A DNA stretch of 64,000 nucleotides from Linanthus parryae (taxonomy: Eukaryota > Streptophyta > Magnoliopsida > Ericales > Polemoniaceae): NCBI GenBank assembly GCA_023055425.1, contig JALGPY010000001.1, positions 29,687,001 to 29,751,000 of the forward strand, read 5' to 3'. Of this stretch, positions 46,804 through 58,552 are shown one piece after another. The translations under genes were made by a program, and so were the position numbers. The notes under the pieces are model-generated. The model had not been told where the DNA came from, did no database searches, and saw only the letters and a list, made by a program, of their open reading frames with translations. The stretch's first letter is position 1. Each line of letters begins with the position of its first letter.

Positions 46804-47879
46804 GAAGTCACTAGATACTCTAGTTTTGAAATATCGTGTTTTGATCTCGTCAAACGTTACACTGTAACTACGTAACTATAAAGGCGGTAATCGGGATGAT
46901 ATGAAGCAAGCTAAGAGATGGTAGTGACGTAGAGAGGATTTATCCCTTAGATATAATGGGAGTATGTATCCGCGGCCACTCGAGGGGTAGAGCTTATGGA
47001 ATATCTGGCCAGACTCAGATAGATCAATATGAGATATTATTGTTATCTATCCAGATAAGTCTATTCCCAAGATCAAGAAACTATGGATTGGATATACGAG
47101 TGTGACATATATGTATCGTGTCCAATCCGGATATATAGAGACAAAGGGACATAAACAGCACGGTAACATCGGTCACATAGGTTTGTCAGATCACTGACTA
47201 TTTCTATTAGTTGGGTAGCGTTGAAGTGTTGCTAGACACCGCTCAATGTTTGTAATTGTTACTGCCAACTTAATAGTAACCTACATAGTCACACATCGAA
47301 TGGATTCAACTGGATATGGATGTTGATTAGTTGGACTAATTAAAAATGAAAAGGATCAATGATCAAAAAGCAACCACATGCAAAGTTAGTTGGACTAAAT
47401 TGCAAACTGGACTAATTCGTGTTCGGATATAATTAGTATTGGGGAATATCTGTAGTTAATAAGAAGTTATTAACTGTAAAAGTCTAGTTCAAGCACTAAT
47501 ATTTCATAAGTTTAAATAATTTGAGCAAGGAATAGAAAAGAGAGAGAGAGAGAGAGAGGCCGAACCCTAGAAGCCGACTGCACCGAAGGTGAACGGCTCC
47601 CCTCCTCCTTTCTCGTTTAGCGTGATCCGCTCGATTTATCAAGCTCCTGGCGATTTCTTCTTCTACGCTGCTAGTAAAATAGGTAGAGAAGATTCGTGTT
47701 TGCAATCATAAGGTGTGAATACCGGTAAAGAAGTGGACAACATTCTAGGTTGTGATCACACAAACCTACAAGACAAACGTTACTTCCTTTAGCACGTTAT
47801 ACGAGCTTAACCTGCGATTCATGGAGGGGTTTGATCAGGAATTTTTTTTCCACTGCGCAACTTGTATCAAAACCCTACA
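46804..47879 (+). repeat. 5' LTR of copia element 4, lacking its first part
   Basis: It is in the inverted orientation to the preceding LTR and starts in mid-LTR (GAAGTCACTAGATACTC); about the first third is missing. It ends AAAACCCTACA, next to the primer site. The arrangement fits an insertion of element 3 at GAAGT with later loss of the far side. Confidence 0.8.
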
Positions 47880-47893
47880 GTGGTATTAGAGCC
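47880..47893 (+). other. Primer binding site, copia element 4
   Basis: GTGGTATTAGAGCC, one base away from the common initiator Met tRNA site, directly after the LTR. Confidence 0.85.
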
Positions 47894-49412
47894 TGGTTAT
47901 AGCGCATAATGTTACATCGTACTGTTAATTTCCTCGTAAAACTAATATTCGTATTGCGATACAATTTGAATATGATTCAATAGGAAATAAGTTAATTTTG
48001 CATATGATGTGAAAATTAGTGAATTTTGCATATATATGATGTATGAATTGATTCGAGAAGTAAAACTACAGTTTGGGCATAATTGGGGAAGAAAATTCGG
48101 TTTTTGTCCCACAATTGGGAATCTTCCTACAAGGAAGGTTTTTTATTTTTATTTATTATTTTTTTATTTTTTATTTTTTTTTTCTGCCCTATGGCGGGTT
48201 TGGCCAAGGTAGCCCGTCCCCTCCCCTTGGCGTTCCGACCCAAGCCGACCGGCCTACAAGTTCGGCCAGCGGCCGGTTCGACCGCGCTGGCTGGTCTGAC
48301 CGGTTTGGGCTGGTAAGACAGGTCCAAACATGTTCGGGCAGTAGGACTGGGGCCAATTTTTGAATGGTGGATGAATGTGGCCTTAGTTGTGGATGTTTAA
48401 ATTTGTGGTTTGTTTTGGTTTTGGTTTTGGTTTTGATGTAATAATGTAATTAACTTTACGGCCTATGTGTCGTCTTCTCCCTCGTCTGTGAGGTTCCTCT
48501 ATTTGGTTTGTAGATGATATCTAGAATTAGATAGATATAATATAGTAAAGGAATGGAGAAGAAGATCGAAGACCAAAGAAACCACAAGGCGATGAAGACC
48601 CACAAGCTAGGATGCAAGGACTAAAGACGGGGGCACATGGAGATGATCATGCTATTTTAGGGCTTATAGATATTCTTATTGGTCTGGGAATATCTTAGTT
48701 TTAGGGGCACATTTATACCACGTTTTATTTATTGTTAATTATTTACTGACTTGTTTTATATTTGATATATGGTTGATTCATGAAAAACGGAACAAGATAA
48801 TAATTAAAAGTTGGATATTTTATTGGGATTGCCCAATCCAAATAAGTCGATCAGTTGATATGATCAACAAATAAAGTAACAGGGAAAACCCCTGGTAGAG
48901 AAATATTGTGTTTCTGCCTTCTCTTGCTTAACACTCGTCATGATCAAGATGTATTGAATTCGGGCTTGTCAAAGTAAGGCGACTGGATTTTTTATGATGT
49001 GACGCCAAGGCTCGAGATAGTAATGTGCGATTGTTAAAGTAAGAGGTTAAACGCAACTAAGATACTTCAATAGGATTGAAATCTTAGAGGCAAGGCAATT
49101 GAGATTATCTTTTAGATAGATAAAGAATAAGGAGTTATTTGCCCATTTGAACCAAGAGTTGCATAGGATGCAATTGGAAGGTGTTTCTACCCAAATAACC
49201 AATTTTTGGGTGACTTTCCAAAGCAATCTCAATAAGAGGTGAAATATTGATCTTGGCCCACTAGAAAGTATATGATGTTTTCTGCATTAATGGTCAGGGC
49301 TATTAATACGAGAAAAATAGTGGGAGCTATATTTAATAATCTAGTCATTGTTAAGTGTAGTTAATTGTTCACAAATACTAAATAGCATATTTATTATTTT
49401 ATAGAATTTTAA
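47894..49412 (+). other. Leader of copia element 4 with GC-rich insert
   Basis: A non-coding leader of about 1.5 kb. A T-rich tract (48138-48182) is followed by a GC-rich stretch (48183-48345) rich in CCGACC and GGCCGG, unlike the AT-rich surroundings; it is open in more than one frame but without recognised protein. The rest matches the leader of element 3. Confidence 0.6.
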
Positions 49413-50330
49413 TGTACAAAAATAACAACAACATCGACTCAATTGTTGTCCTTGAGAAGAACAAATTGGAATCAATTTTCTAGACTGGTGGAGAAACTTG
49501 AGAATTTTTCTCAAGCAAGAAAAGAATCTATACATTTTAGAGAAACATTTTTCAGAACCACCAGCAGCTGATGATACTGGTGCTGTAAGGAAGGCACATC
49601 AAAAGGTTGTTACTGAATCTACTGATGTGACTTTTTTGATGCTTTGTACCATGAACTTTGAGCTTCAGATGCAACATGAGAACATGGAGGCGCATTATAT
49701 GATCATACATTTGAGACAACTCTTCCAAGAGCAAGCAAGACATGAGTGGTATGAACTGTTAAAATCATCGTTCAAGTGTAGTCTGCCAGATGGGAACCCA
49801 TTCGAACCTCATGTTCTAAGTATGATCGGCTACATAGAGAGCCGGGAGAGGTTAGGTTTCACATTCAGCGAAGAGCTGGCTACTAGTCTCATCCTGCAAT
49901 CGTTGCCAGACATTTATAGTCAGTTTATCAAGAACTACAATATGAATGAGATCAATAAAACTCTTCCATACTTGGTCAATATGTTGAGGACCACTGAACA
50001 TAGCATTAATAAAGGTAAAGGCAATGCCATAATGATGGTTAATAGAGGAAAGAGAAATAAAAATTTTAAGGACCCTAAAGGGAAGAGCAAGGTAGTTACA
50101 AAACCCAAGGAAGTTGGCTTAAAGCTTGCTTGGTGGGTTAGCTAAAGGCACATGTCACTATTGTAGTCAGACTGGCCACCGGAAGAGGAACTGCCCAAAA
50201 TATCTGGAAGAAAAAAGGCTTAGAATAATGATTCCACCACCACAAGGTTTATTTGTTATAGATGTCAAATTCTCCATCACTTAATCATGTGCGTAGGGAA
50301 TGGAGAAAGAGTTATTGCATTAGCCGTGGG
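49413..50330 (+). pseudogene. Copia gag and protease start, element 4
   Basis: The start at 49413 (MYKNNNNIDS) is broken after NFL by a TAG; 49498-50145 continues with LKQEKNLYILEKHF, QLFQEQARHEWYEL, MIGYIE and EINKTLPYLVNML. In a shifted frame there is an intact zinc knuckle, CHYCSQTGHRKRNC, at about 50154-50196. The protease DTG region is largely missing: about 50280 jumps from the pre-protease text to NGER-like text. Confidence 0.8.
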
Positions 50331-51600
50331 TGTTTATGAGTAATCTTTAAGTTCTTGACTTATTATAGAATTAGACAATTGTTTTTATGTTCCTTCTATG
50401 AGTAGGAACATTATTTCTATTTCTTGTTTGGACAAGAAAAGTTTTTCTGTCACAATAATTGACATGTGTTTCTCCATTTATTTTGATAGTATGCATTATT
50501 GTAATGCACTTTTGTCTAATGGATTGTATATCCTTGATCTTGATAATTCCGTATATAACATAAATATCAAGAGCATTAAAACTAACGATTTAAATCCTAT
50601 TTATCTATGGCATTGTTGTTTAGGCCATATAAACGAGAAGTGCATTTCTAAGCTCCAAAATGATGGAATTCTAGACTCATTTTATTATGAATCATACGAG
50701 ACATGTGAAGCTTGTTTATTGGGAAAAATGACTAAGTCCCCTTTCACGAATACAAGTGATAGGATTAGTGAGCTATTGGAACTCATTCATACTGATGTGT
50801 GTGGACCATTTGCCACACTTGCCAGAGGTGGTTAGCTTTATTTCATTACATTTACTGATGACTTCAGTAGATATGGATTTGTGTATCTTATGAAGAACAA
50901 ATTCGAATGCTTTGAAAATTTCAAAGAATTTAAGAATGAAGTAAAGAGGTCACTTGGCAAGAGTATTAAGGCTCTACGATCGTACCATGGAGGAGAATAC
51001 TTAAGTCAATACTTGGGAAACTATCTTAGAGAGTGCGGGATCTTGTCCCAACTCACTCCACTTGGAATACCACAATAGAATAGTGTGTCCGAGAGGAGGA
51101 ATCGAACACTGTTGGAAATGATTCGATCGATGATGTGTCAAATTGATATTCCAGCTTCATTTTGGGGCCATGCTCTATTAATTGCAGCTTTTACCCTTAA
51201 CCATGTTCCATTCAAAATTAGTCATGAAGACACCATATGAGATATGGACTGGGAGGTGTCCCATAGTTTCGTTTGTGAGGATTTGGGGTTGCGAGGTCTA
51301 TGTAATGAATTTACAATCAGACAAGCTCGGACCCAAGTCGGAAAAGTCTAAGTTTGTGGGATATCCTAAGAATACGAAAGGATATTATTTCTATAATCCA
51401 ACCGAGAACAAAGTGTTTGTTGCTCGAAGCGATGTGTTTCTAGAAAGATAATTTTTCTCTAAAGAAGCCTGTGGGAGGATTGTAGAACTTGGAGAGGTTC
51501 AAGAACTACAAAGCACTGATCCTACAATGGAATATGAGCATGAACCAAATTTGTTGTGGAGCAACCTGCTCAAGTTACACAAGAGCTTCGTAGGTCTTGT
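50331..51600 (+). pseudogene. Copia integrase, element 4
   Basis: Fragments in order: RNIISISCLDKKSF; LWHCCLGHINEK and CEACLLGKM (zinc HHCC ligands present); LIHTDVCGPFATLARGG; a TAG, then DDFSRYGFVYLMKNKF; KALRSYHGGEYLSQ, where the second catalytic Asp (usual RSD) is Tyr; a TAG in the QQNSVSERRNR region; PYEIWTGRCP and KFVGYPKNTKGYY. The loss of the second Asp alone would stop integration. Confidence 0.82.
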
Positions 51601-53051
51601 AGGATAATTCAGTGGCCAGAGAGGTACGCACTTCTCGTAATGCTCATGGATGTGATGAGCCTACAACCTACGGAGCAATCGTAAAGGTTGTGGACTCTCA
51701 GATGTGGCTTGAAGCCATGATATCCGAAATGGAATCCATGTATATCAATAAAGTATGGACTTTAGTGGAACCACCAGATGGGGCTCGGCACATTGGGTGC
51801 AGTGGGTTTAAGAAGAAAACCGGCATGGATGGCAATGTGATTTCCTATAAGGGCTGATTGGTGGAAAAAGGATTCAGAGAGATTTATCGTATTAACTATG
51901 ACGAAACTTTTGCGAGGACCAAATCCATTCGTTTCTTGCTTGTTATTGCAGCTTATCACGACTATGAGATTCCGCAAAGGGATGTCAAAACAGCATTTCT
52001 GTACCTCCTTGAGGATGTGTACATGACATAGCCAGAGGGTTTTGAAGATCCAGAGCATGCCAACAAAGTGTGGAAATTGCAGCGGTCAATTTATGGATTG
52101 AAGCAAGCTTATAGGAGTTGGAATCTTCGTTTTGATGATGAAGTCAAAGAGTTTGGACTTATCACGAACGAAGATGAACCTTGTGTCTACATGAAGGTTA
52201 GTGGGAGCTCTCTGGTCTTGTATGTGGATGACATACTACTCATTGGAAACAATGTCCCTACCTTGCAATCTGTTAAATATTGACCAGGGAATTGCTTCTC
52301 AATGAAAGACTTAGGAGTTGCAGCTTAAATACTTGCTATCAAGATCTATAGGGATAGATCAAGGAAGTTACTCGATCTAAGTCAAAGAACATATATAGAA
52401 ATGGCGTTGAAACGGTTCAACATACAAGAATCGAAGAAATGATTCTTGCCCATGTCACATGAAGTCGCCCATACGAAGGCTGATTGTCCTTCCAATCGGA
52501 TTGAGAAGGACCACATGAGTAAGATACCATACGCACCGGCTATTGGATCTATCATGTACGCCATGTTATGTACAAGACTCGATGTGTCATACGCTTTGAG
52601 TATGACAAGCCGATACCAGTCAAATTCGGGTGAGAGTCACATGAATGATGTCAAGAATATCCTCAAGTACTTGAGAAGAACTAAGGATGTATTATTGATA
52701 TTGGGAGGGGAGGAAGAACTCAGTATAAAGGGATACTGGCACAAGCTTCCAAACCGACTAGGATTTGCCTAAATGGAAGAGGTGTGAGCTGGAAGAGTTC
52801 CAAGCAAGCGACAGTTGTTGATTCTACAACTAAATCTGAGGACATTGTTGCATCGAGTGCAACAAAGGAAGCTGTTTGGATTATAAATTTCATCACTGAA
52901 CTGGGTGTGGTTCCTAGCATAGTGGATCCCATTATGTTGTATTGTGACAACACTGGGGAGATCGCAAAAGCCAAGAAACCCCGGTCACTCGAAATCCAAA
53001 CATATACTCAGGAGATTCCATCTTTTTCGAGGGATCGTCGATCGAGGGGAT
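51601..53051 (+). pseudogene. Copia reverse transcriptase and RNase H, element 4
   Basis: Fragments: WLEAMISEMESMYINKVWTLVEPP (51612-51857), the RT start with stops, DVKTAFLYLLEDVYMT near 51985, SIYGLKQAYRSWNLRF and LYVDDILLIGN (52068-52283, YVDD present), IPYAPAIGSIMYAML (52446-52772), and RNase H pieces MSWKSSKQATVVDSTTKSE and LYCDNTGEI (52784-53059). In the TEAEY motif the Glu region reads TKSEDI. The coding text is cut by the element at 53057 within the RGDV motif and goes on at 55704. Confidence 0.85.
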
Positions 53052-53056
53052 GTGAA

Positions 53057-54226
53057 TGAGAGATCCCAGTTTATATATAGAAAAAAAAAATGAATGCTTG
53101 AATAATACTAAAATTTGAAGATTATGACTTTTGGTGTTTACGTTAGTTCTCTAAATTTATATACATGTGAGATGATAAAGTTGCTTCTTTGATGTATGAA
53201 GTAGTTCTTCACAATATTATTGTATGGAGTTATTTGTGCCACTTTTTTTTGGTAACTTTAGTGGGTCTACATTAGTAGCACGTTACTACATATTTAGGCT
53301 ACTGTTTTTAATAGTTATCTCACTACATGATGATAGTGACCAAAATGTGAAGATCACATGGATGTTTTTCATGCTATTAACCAAGATGATAAGACAAAAT
53401 GAGTTTCAGTGGATTGTGTTATATTTCAACAAAAACCATACATGCAAGCATGAGGTGTATATTACTCATAATGATTGCTACCTTATTTAATCAAAACATT
53501 CAGCGTCACTACTTTTTATGAGTAAATTTCTTCTGAGAGCTTTGCCTCTTCTCCAGAGAGTAAAATGAATAGTCTATGTTTGGTGTAAAGATAGACATTT
53601 AGAAGTTACTATTTATCTCAGTGAGATATGAACAAGACGGAGGTGTTGAGCTACGTTATGGGGCTCAGTAGTTTTATACCAGTATCAACTGCTGTGTAAG
53701 GTAGGGGAACACTAATCTCTAAGTTTCTGCAGTTACAGTGTAATTATGTGTATACTGTTGATTTGATTTTACAGCTTTATAGCTATCTGATTATTATCTG
53801 ATGATTGGTAAATCACGATATTTGTCTATTTGGTGTCGCATGTGTTAAGTAGATTTTAGATTTCTACACCAGTGGTTAGGCGGTACTACTGGGCTGTTTG
53901 GCTCAACCCATCAATTTTACGTGTTGAGCATGATTGGACCAGAGTGCAGTATTGATTGCTAAAAAGTAGATTGTTCAGCTAATAGTGTTGTTTTTAGTAA
54001 TTTTTAGTGAATATCTGTAATTTGTTGTATTTGAAGAGATAGTTATAAAAATTGTCATTTCCGGCGAACTGGTGTAAAATTTTAAATAATTCAGTTACAT
54101 ACCAGTTTTTCAGATATTTGATAAAAATGTGGTTTCAAATGACCGTGTGTTCTGTTGGTTGATATTTTCGCGTGTTTTTATCATGAATCGATAATTTTTA
54201 TTATAAATTTTTGACAAGTCGTCACA
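53057..54226 (+). repeat. 5' LTR of the small-interior element
   Basis: It starts TGAGAGATCC and ends AGTCGTCACA; it matches 54471-55698 with scattered differences and a few short indels. Confidence 0.92.
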
Positions 54227-54470
54227 GTGGTATCAAAGCCTGACCCAACCGGAGGTACGGATAGTGTATCTTGGACTGGGTGGGTGTTTTGGTGGGTGTT
54301 GTACAAGTGGTACACACTTGTGAGCCACCACACTGTCGATCTAGGGGTACACAGTCTAGTACTGGTTGGGTGGTGGAGCTGAAGAGACTTGGAGGTACGT
54401 GACATTTACAAAGATAAAAAGAGAATTTCAGTCAAATTTCGTGTCAACATTTTTTACAAGTGGGGTAGAT
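54227..54470 (+). other. Primer site, possible packaging hairpin and purine tract
   Basis: GTGGTATCAAAGCC (54227-54240) is the primer site. A perfect 7-bp stem, ACAAGTG/CACTTGT, with a 5-base loop is at 54303-54321; G/T-rich sequence surrounds it. ACAAGTGGGGTAGAT (54456-54470) is the purine tract before the 3' LTR. For an element moved in trans, a signal for RNA packaging must lie here or in the LTR; the hairpin is a guess for it. Confidence 0.75.
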
Positions 54471-55698
54471 TGTGAGATCCAAGTTTATATATAGAAGAAA
54501 AAAACGAATAATTTAATAATACTAAATTTTGAAGATTATGATTTTTGGTGGATACGTTGGTTCTCTAAATTCATATACGTGTGAGATGATAAAGTTGCTT
54601 CTTTGATGTATGAAGTAGTTCTTCACAATATTATTGTATGGACTTATTTGTGCCACTCTTTTTTTGGTAACTTTAGTCGGTGTACATTAGTAGCATGTTA
54701 CTACATATTTAGGCTACTATTTTTAATAGTTATCTCACTACATGAGGATATTGACCAAAATGTGAAGACGACGTGGATGTTTTCAGGCTATTAACCAAGA
54801 TGACAAGCCAAAATGAGTTTCAGTGGATTGTGTTATATTTCAACAAAAACCATACATGCAAGCATGAGGTGTATATTACTCATAATGATTTCTACCTTAT
54901 TTAATCAAAACGTTTATAGTCACTGTTTTTGTTATGAGTAAATTTCTTGTGAGAGATTGGCCTCTTCGCCAGAGAGTAAAATGAATAGTCTCTGTTTGGT
55001 GTAAAGATAGACATGTAGGAGTTACAATTTATCTCAGTGAGATATGAACAAGACGGAGGTATTGAGCTACATTATTGGGCTCAGTATGTTTTTACCAGTA
55101 TCAACAGCTGTATAAGGTAAGGGATCTCTAATCTAAGTTTCATGCAGTTAAAGTGTATTTTTGTGTATATTGCTGATGTGATTTTACAGCTTTATAGCTA
55201 TCTGATTACTATCGGGTGATTGATAAATCACAATATTTGTCTATTTCGGGCCGCATGCTGATGTGTAATAACTGGTTGTTGTGTTAAGTAGATTTTAGAT
55301 TTCTACGCCAGTGGTTAGGCGGTACCTACTGGGCTGTTTGGCTCACCCTCTATTTTACGGGTTGAGTAGGATTGGACCGGATTGCTGTGTTGATTGCTAC
55401 AAATTAAACTATTTTAGCTAAAACTGTTGTTTTTAGTAATTTTTAGTGAATATTTGTAATTTGTTGTATTTGATGAGATAGTTATGAAAATTGTCATTTC
55501 CGGCGAATTGCTGTAAATTTTTAGATAATTCAGTCACGTACCAGTTTTTCTGATATTTGATAAAAATGTGCTTTCAGAGGACTGTGTGTCCTGCTGGTTG
55601 ATTTTTTAGATGTCTGAAAGTGTCCGACTGGTTGATATATCCGCGTGTTTTTATCATAAGTTGATTTTTTTATTATAAATGTGTGACGGGTCGTCACA
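54471..55698 (+). repeat. 3' LTR of the small-interior element
   Basis: It starts TGTGAGATCC and ends GGTCGTCACA. Compared with the 5' LTR it has short extra pieces, for example near 55255-55280 and 55590-55640. Confidence 0.92.
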
Positions 55699-55703
55699 GT
55701 GAA

Positions 55704-56507
55704 GATATGCAAGATACAAACTTCTGATAATATTTTTGATCCTTTCGTCCATAACAACCTCCAAAGTTCACACCACATATTTAGTGAGGGAGAGACCATA
55801 TCAATGAGAGAGAGATCCATTCAAGGGTAATTTATTAGGTTTCCCGATGAAGTAGAAGTAGAGGGTTAGGAACTCATTCAAGGGAAAATTCTTGAAGACG
55901 CGAATTGCGAGGATTGGAGGTGGGATTAGGGTCTGGATTGCGGGGGGGGGGGGGGGGGGGGGAATTGGGCGAGGACGGACTTCCCCCATTGTACGTCGTT
56001 GAAGTCGCAGATGGCAGATATGAGATGGTCCGGCGGGTCTGCAGCGTCGTCGTCCCTTTTTTGGATTTGGGGGTGATGCAGAGGAGGTTCTTCTATTGGG
56101 TTTGGGGATGGAAGGAGGTAGGTTGATGATAGAGTGTTGTCTGTGGTGGAAGAGAGTGTGGTGTTGTGGAGGAGAAGATGGAAGAAGAAGAAGAAGATTG
56201 GTCATGGCTATTTCTTCTCCTCTGAAGTACACAGAAAGCTAAAAATTATGTAAAAAAACATAGTGGAACTACTTTCCTCCTTTTCTTCTTCTTCTATAGT
56301 TTTTCATTATTATTTTTATAATATAAAATATTATGACGATTATGACCCTCACAGTGTTAAGTTTTTTGAACATAATTTATCCCAGTTGTAAATTTTTAAC
56401 AATTAGGAATTGGAGGTGGCTATAAGAAGATTTTAAAACTGGGGGTGGTAGGTGGACTATTACCCTAAACTGCAAGTGGCCAATATAATTGACCCTTCGT
56501 TTTGTTA
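55704..56507 (+). other. RNase H end of element 4, then a possible inserted segment
   Basis: The first about 40 bases continue the copia RNase H (KICKIQTSDN). From about 55750 the text no longer matches copia. The segment 55823-56497 has weak inverted ends (AAGGGTAATTTATTAGG and AAGGGTCAATTATATTGG) and includes a run of 21 G at 55942-55962, GA-rich and GAA-repeat tracts. Open frames here are low-complexity. An inserted Mutator-like MITE is possible, but I see no target duplication. Confidence 0.45.
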
Positions 56508-57863
56508 TTTATGGAGGTATTTAATATGATGAAGTCCTTAGATTACAATTGTTTTTTTTCTAAAAATTAAGCCTATAGCATTTTGGTTAGAAGGACGGTC
56601 ACTATGCATGGAGACTCGTATGTGGGTAGATGGACATGGAGATATCAAGTCTAACACATGGGTATGCATTAGTAGTAATGGCATACTAGATTGACCCACC
56701 CCAAGAAGGCTACATAAGAATTATGTTAATGTCATAAGTGCTTCTCGTAGTGACAGTGGTGTTGTAGTCCGTAGAATTGAATTCAATAGATACTCTAGTT
56801 GTGAAATATCGTGTTTTGATATCGTCAAACGTTACACCGTAACTGGGTAACTATACAGGCGATAATAGAACATGATATGAAGCAAACTGAAAGATGGTAG
56901 TGATGTAGAGAGGATTTTTCCCTTCCAGATAATGGGAGTATGTATCTGCGGCCACTCGAGAGGTAGCGCTTATGGAATGTCTGGCCAGACTCAGATAAAT
57001 CAATATGTGATATTGTTTTTATCTGTTCAAATAAGTCTATTCCCATGATCGAGAAACAATTGATTGGATATACGAGTGTGACATCTACGCCTCGTGTCCA
57101 ATCCTAATATAGAGATAAAGGGACATACACAGCACTGTAAGATTGGTCACATAGGTTTGTCAGATCACTGACTATTTCTATTAGTTGGGTAGCGTTGAAG
57201 TGTTCTAGACACCTCTCAATGTTTGTAATTGTTACTGCCAACTTAATATTAACCTACAGGTTCACACACACCGAAAGGATTAAACTGGATATGGATGTTA
57301 ATTAGTTGTACTAATTAAAAATTTAAAGGATTAATGATCAAAACGCAACCACATGCAAAGTTAGTTCAACTAAATTGCAAAGTAGACTAATCCGTGTATG
57401 GACATGGTTAGTATTGCGGCAAGTCTGTAGTTAATAAAGAGTTATTAACTATAAAAGGCTAGTCCGAGAACTAATATTTCATAAGTTGAAATAAATAGAT
57501 CAAGGAAGATAAGAGAGAGAGAGAGAGACAGAGAAGGATCAAACCCAGAGGCCAACGGCACCCCTGGAGGATGGATCGCTTCCTCCTTCCTCGTTTTGCG
57601 TGATCTGCTTAATTTGATCAAGCTCCTAGTGATTCCTTCTTCTGCGTTGCTAGCACAATCCGTAGAGAAGATTCCAGTTTGCAATCTTAAGGTGTGGATA
57701 CCGGTAGAGACGTGAACACCACTCCACATTGTGATCACACAAGCTTACAAAGTAAATGTTCCTTCATTTATCACATTATGAGAGCTTAACATGCGATTCT
57801 TGGAGGGATTTGATCAGGAATTTTTTTGTATATCCGATGCCTAAACTGCATCAAAACACTACA
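56508..57863 (+). repeat. 3' LTR of copia element 4, lacking its first bases
   Basis: It matches 46804-47879 and the element 2 and 3 LTRs (GACTCAGATAAATCAATATG). It begins at TATGGAGGTATTTAATATGATGAAGTCC, so about 95 bases of the LTR start are missing, and it ends AACACTACA at 57863. Confidence 0.8.
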
Positions 57864-58552
57864 CCTATTACTTGGGAGAATTGATGTATTGCTAGATACT
57901 TTTCAATGTTTGTAATTGTTACTGCCAAAGTAATTAGGAACCTATAGGGTCACACACAAGAATTGATCAAAATGGAATTAAATGCATATTAGTTGGACTA
58001 AAGAGCAATCATGGAGTTAGGAATTGAATGTAAACTAACCCTAAATCTTAGGATTAAAAGACAAGTTGAACTCTCTCATCCCTATCAATAGAATCCTAGG
58101 CTTTGAGAATTCTCTACACATTTACATACACGTGAGAGAGAGAAATGAGTTTTTCTCTCCTAGGTATTTGAGCCACACATAGAGAAAGAGAGAGAAAATG
58201 AGTTTTTCTCTCCTAGGGTTTTGGCCACACTCAGTGCCGCCCCCCTCTAGTAGCCCACGACCAGGAGAATGAATCCAAGCATATAGCAAGTCCATGCTCA
58301 TCGATTTTGTGAGACAAAATATCCAATCTTCTTCCAGCAGGCTAGCATCGGCTAAGAGGAAGTCCAGTGCAGATCCATTCGTTCGGATACCGTAGAGGCG
58401 ATGTTTCTTTTATGCGCTAGTGATTTTCATCAGTCAGTGCGACTTAGGTAAATATCTAATGATTAGATTATTCTCATTCACACGGGTCTTTGGTGGGTTT
58501 TACGCAAAGAGTTTTTTCATATCCGCTGCGCTTGATTGCCCAAAACCCAACA
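57864..58552 (+). repeat. Older copia LTR remnant
   Basis: It starts in mid-LTR (CTATTACTTGGGAGAATTGATGT, the text that in related LTRs follows GACTATTTCTATTAGTTGGG) and ends with CCGCTGCGC and CAAAACCCAACA, the LTR end of element 2's family. No primer site follows. Element 4 appears to have landed in it. Confidence 0.65.

Larger units (their letters stand above)
53057..55698 (+). mobile_element. Non-autonomous LTR retrotransposon, almost all LTR (2.6 kb)
   Basis: Two LTRs of 1170 and 1228 bases enclose only 244 bases. GTGAA is duplicated at 53052-53056 and 55699-55703, and joining the flanks restores the RNase H text of the host copia, proof of insertion. The inside has only a primer site and a purine tract; no protein. 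It is too long in its LTRs for a TRIM and too short inside for a LARD. Confidence 0.93.

Noticed and set aside
45475..47879. A single foldback element or large hairpin gene
   Set aside because: Each arm is a copia LTR leading into its own gag on its own strand; a nested insertion explains the inversion.
48073..48363. Three overlapping plus-strand frames and one minus-strand frame in the GC-rich leader part
   Set aside because: GC-rich DNA lacks stops by chance; the products match no protein and differ by frame.
55801..56232. A 143-codon proline-rich protein gene on the minus strand
   Set aside because: The proline run is the complement of the 21-G tract and both strands are open; no homologue recognised.
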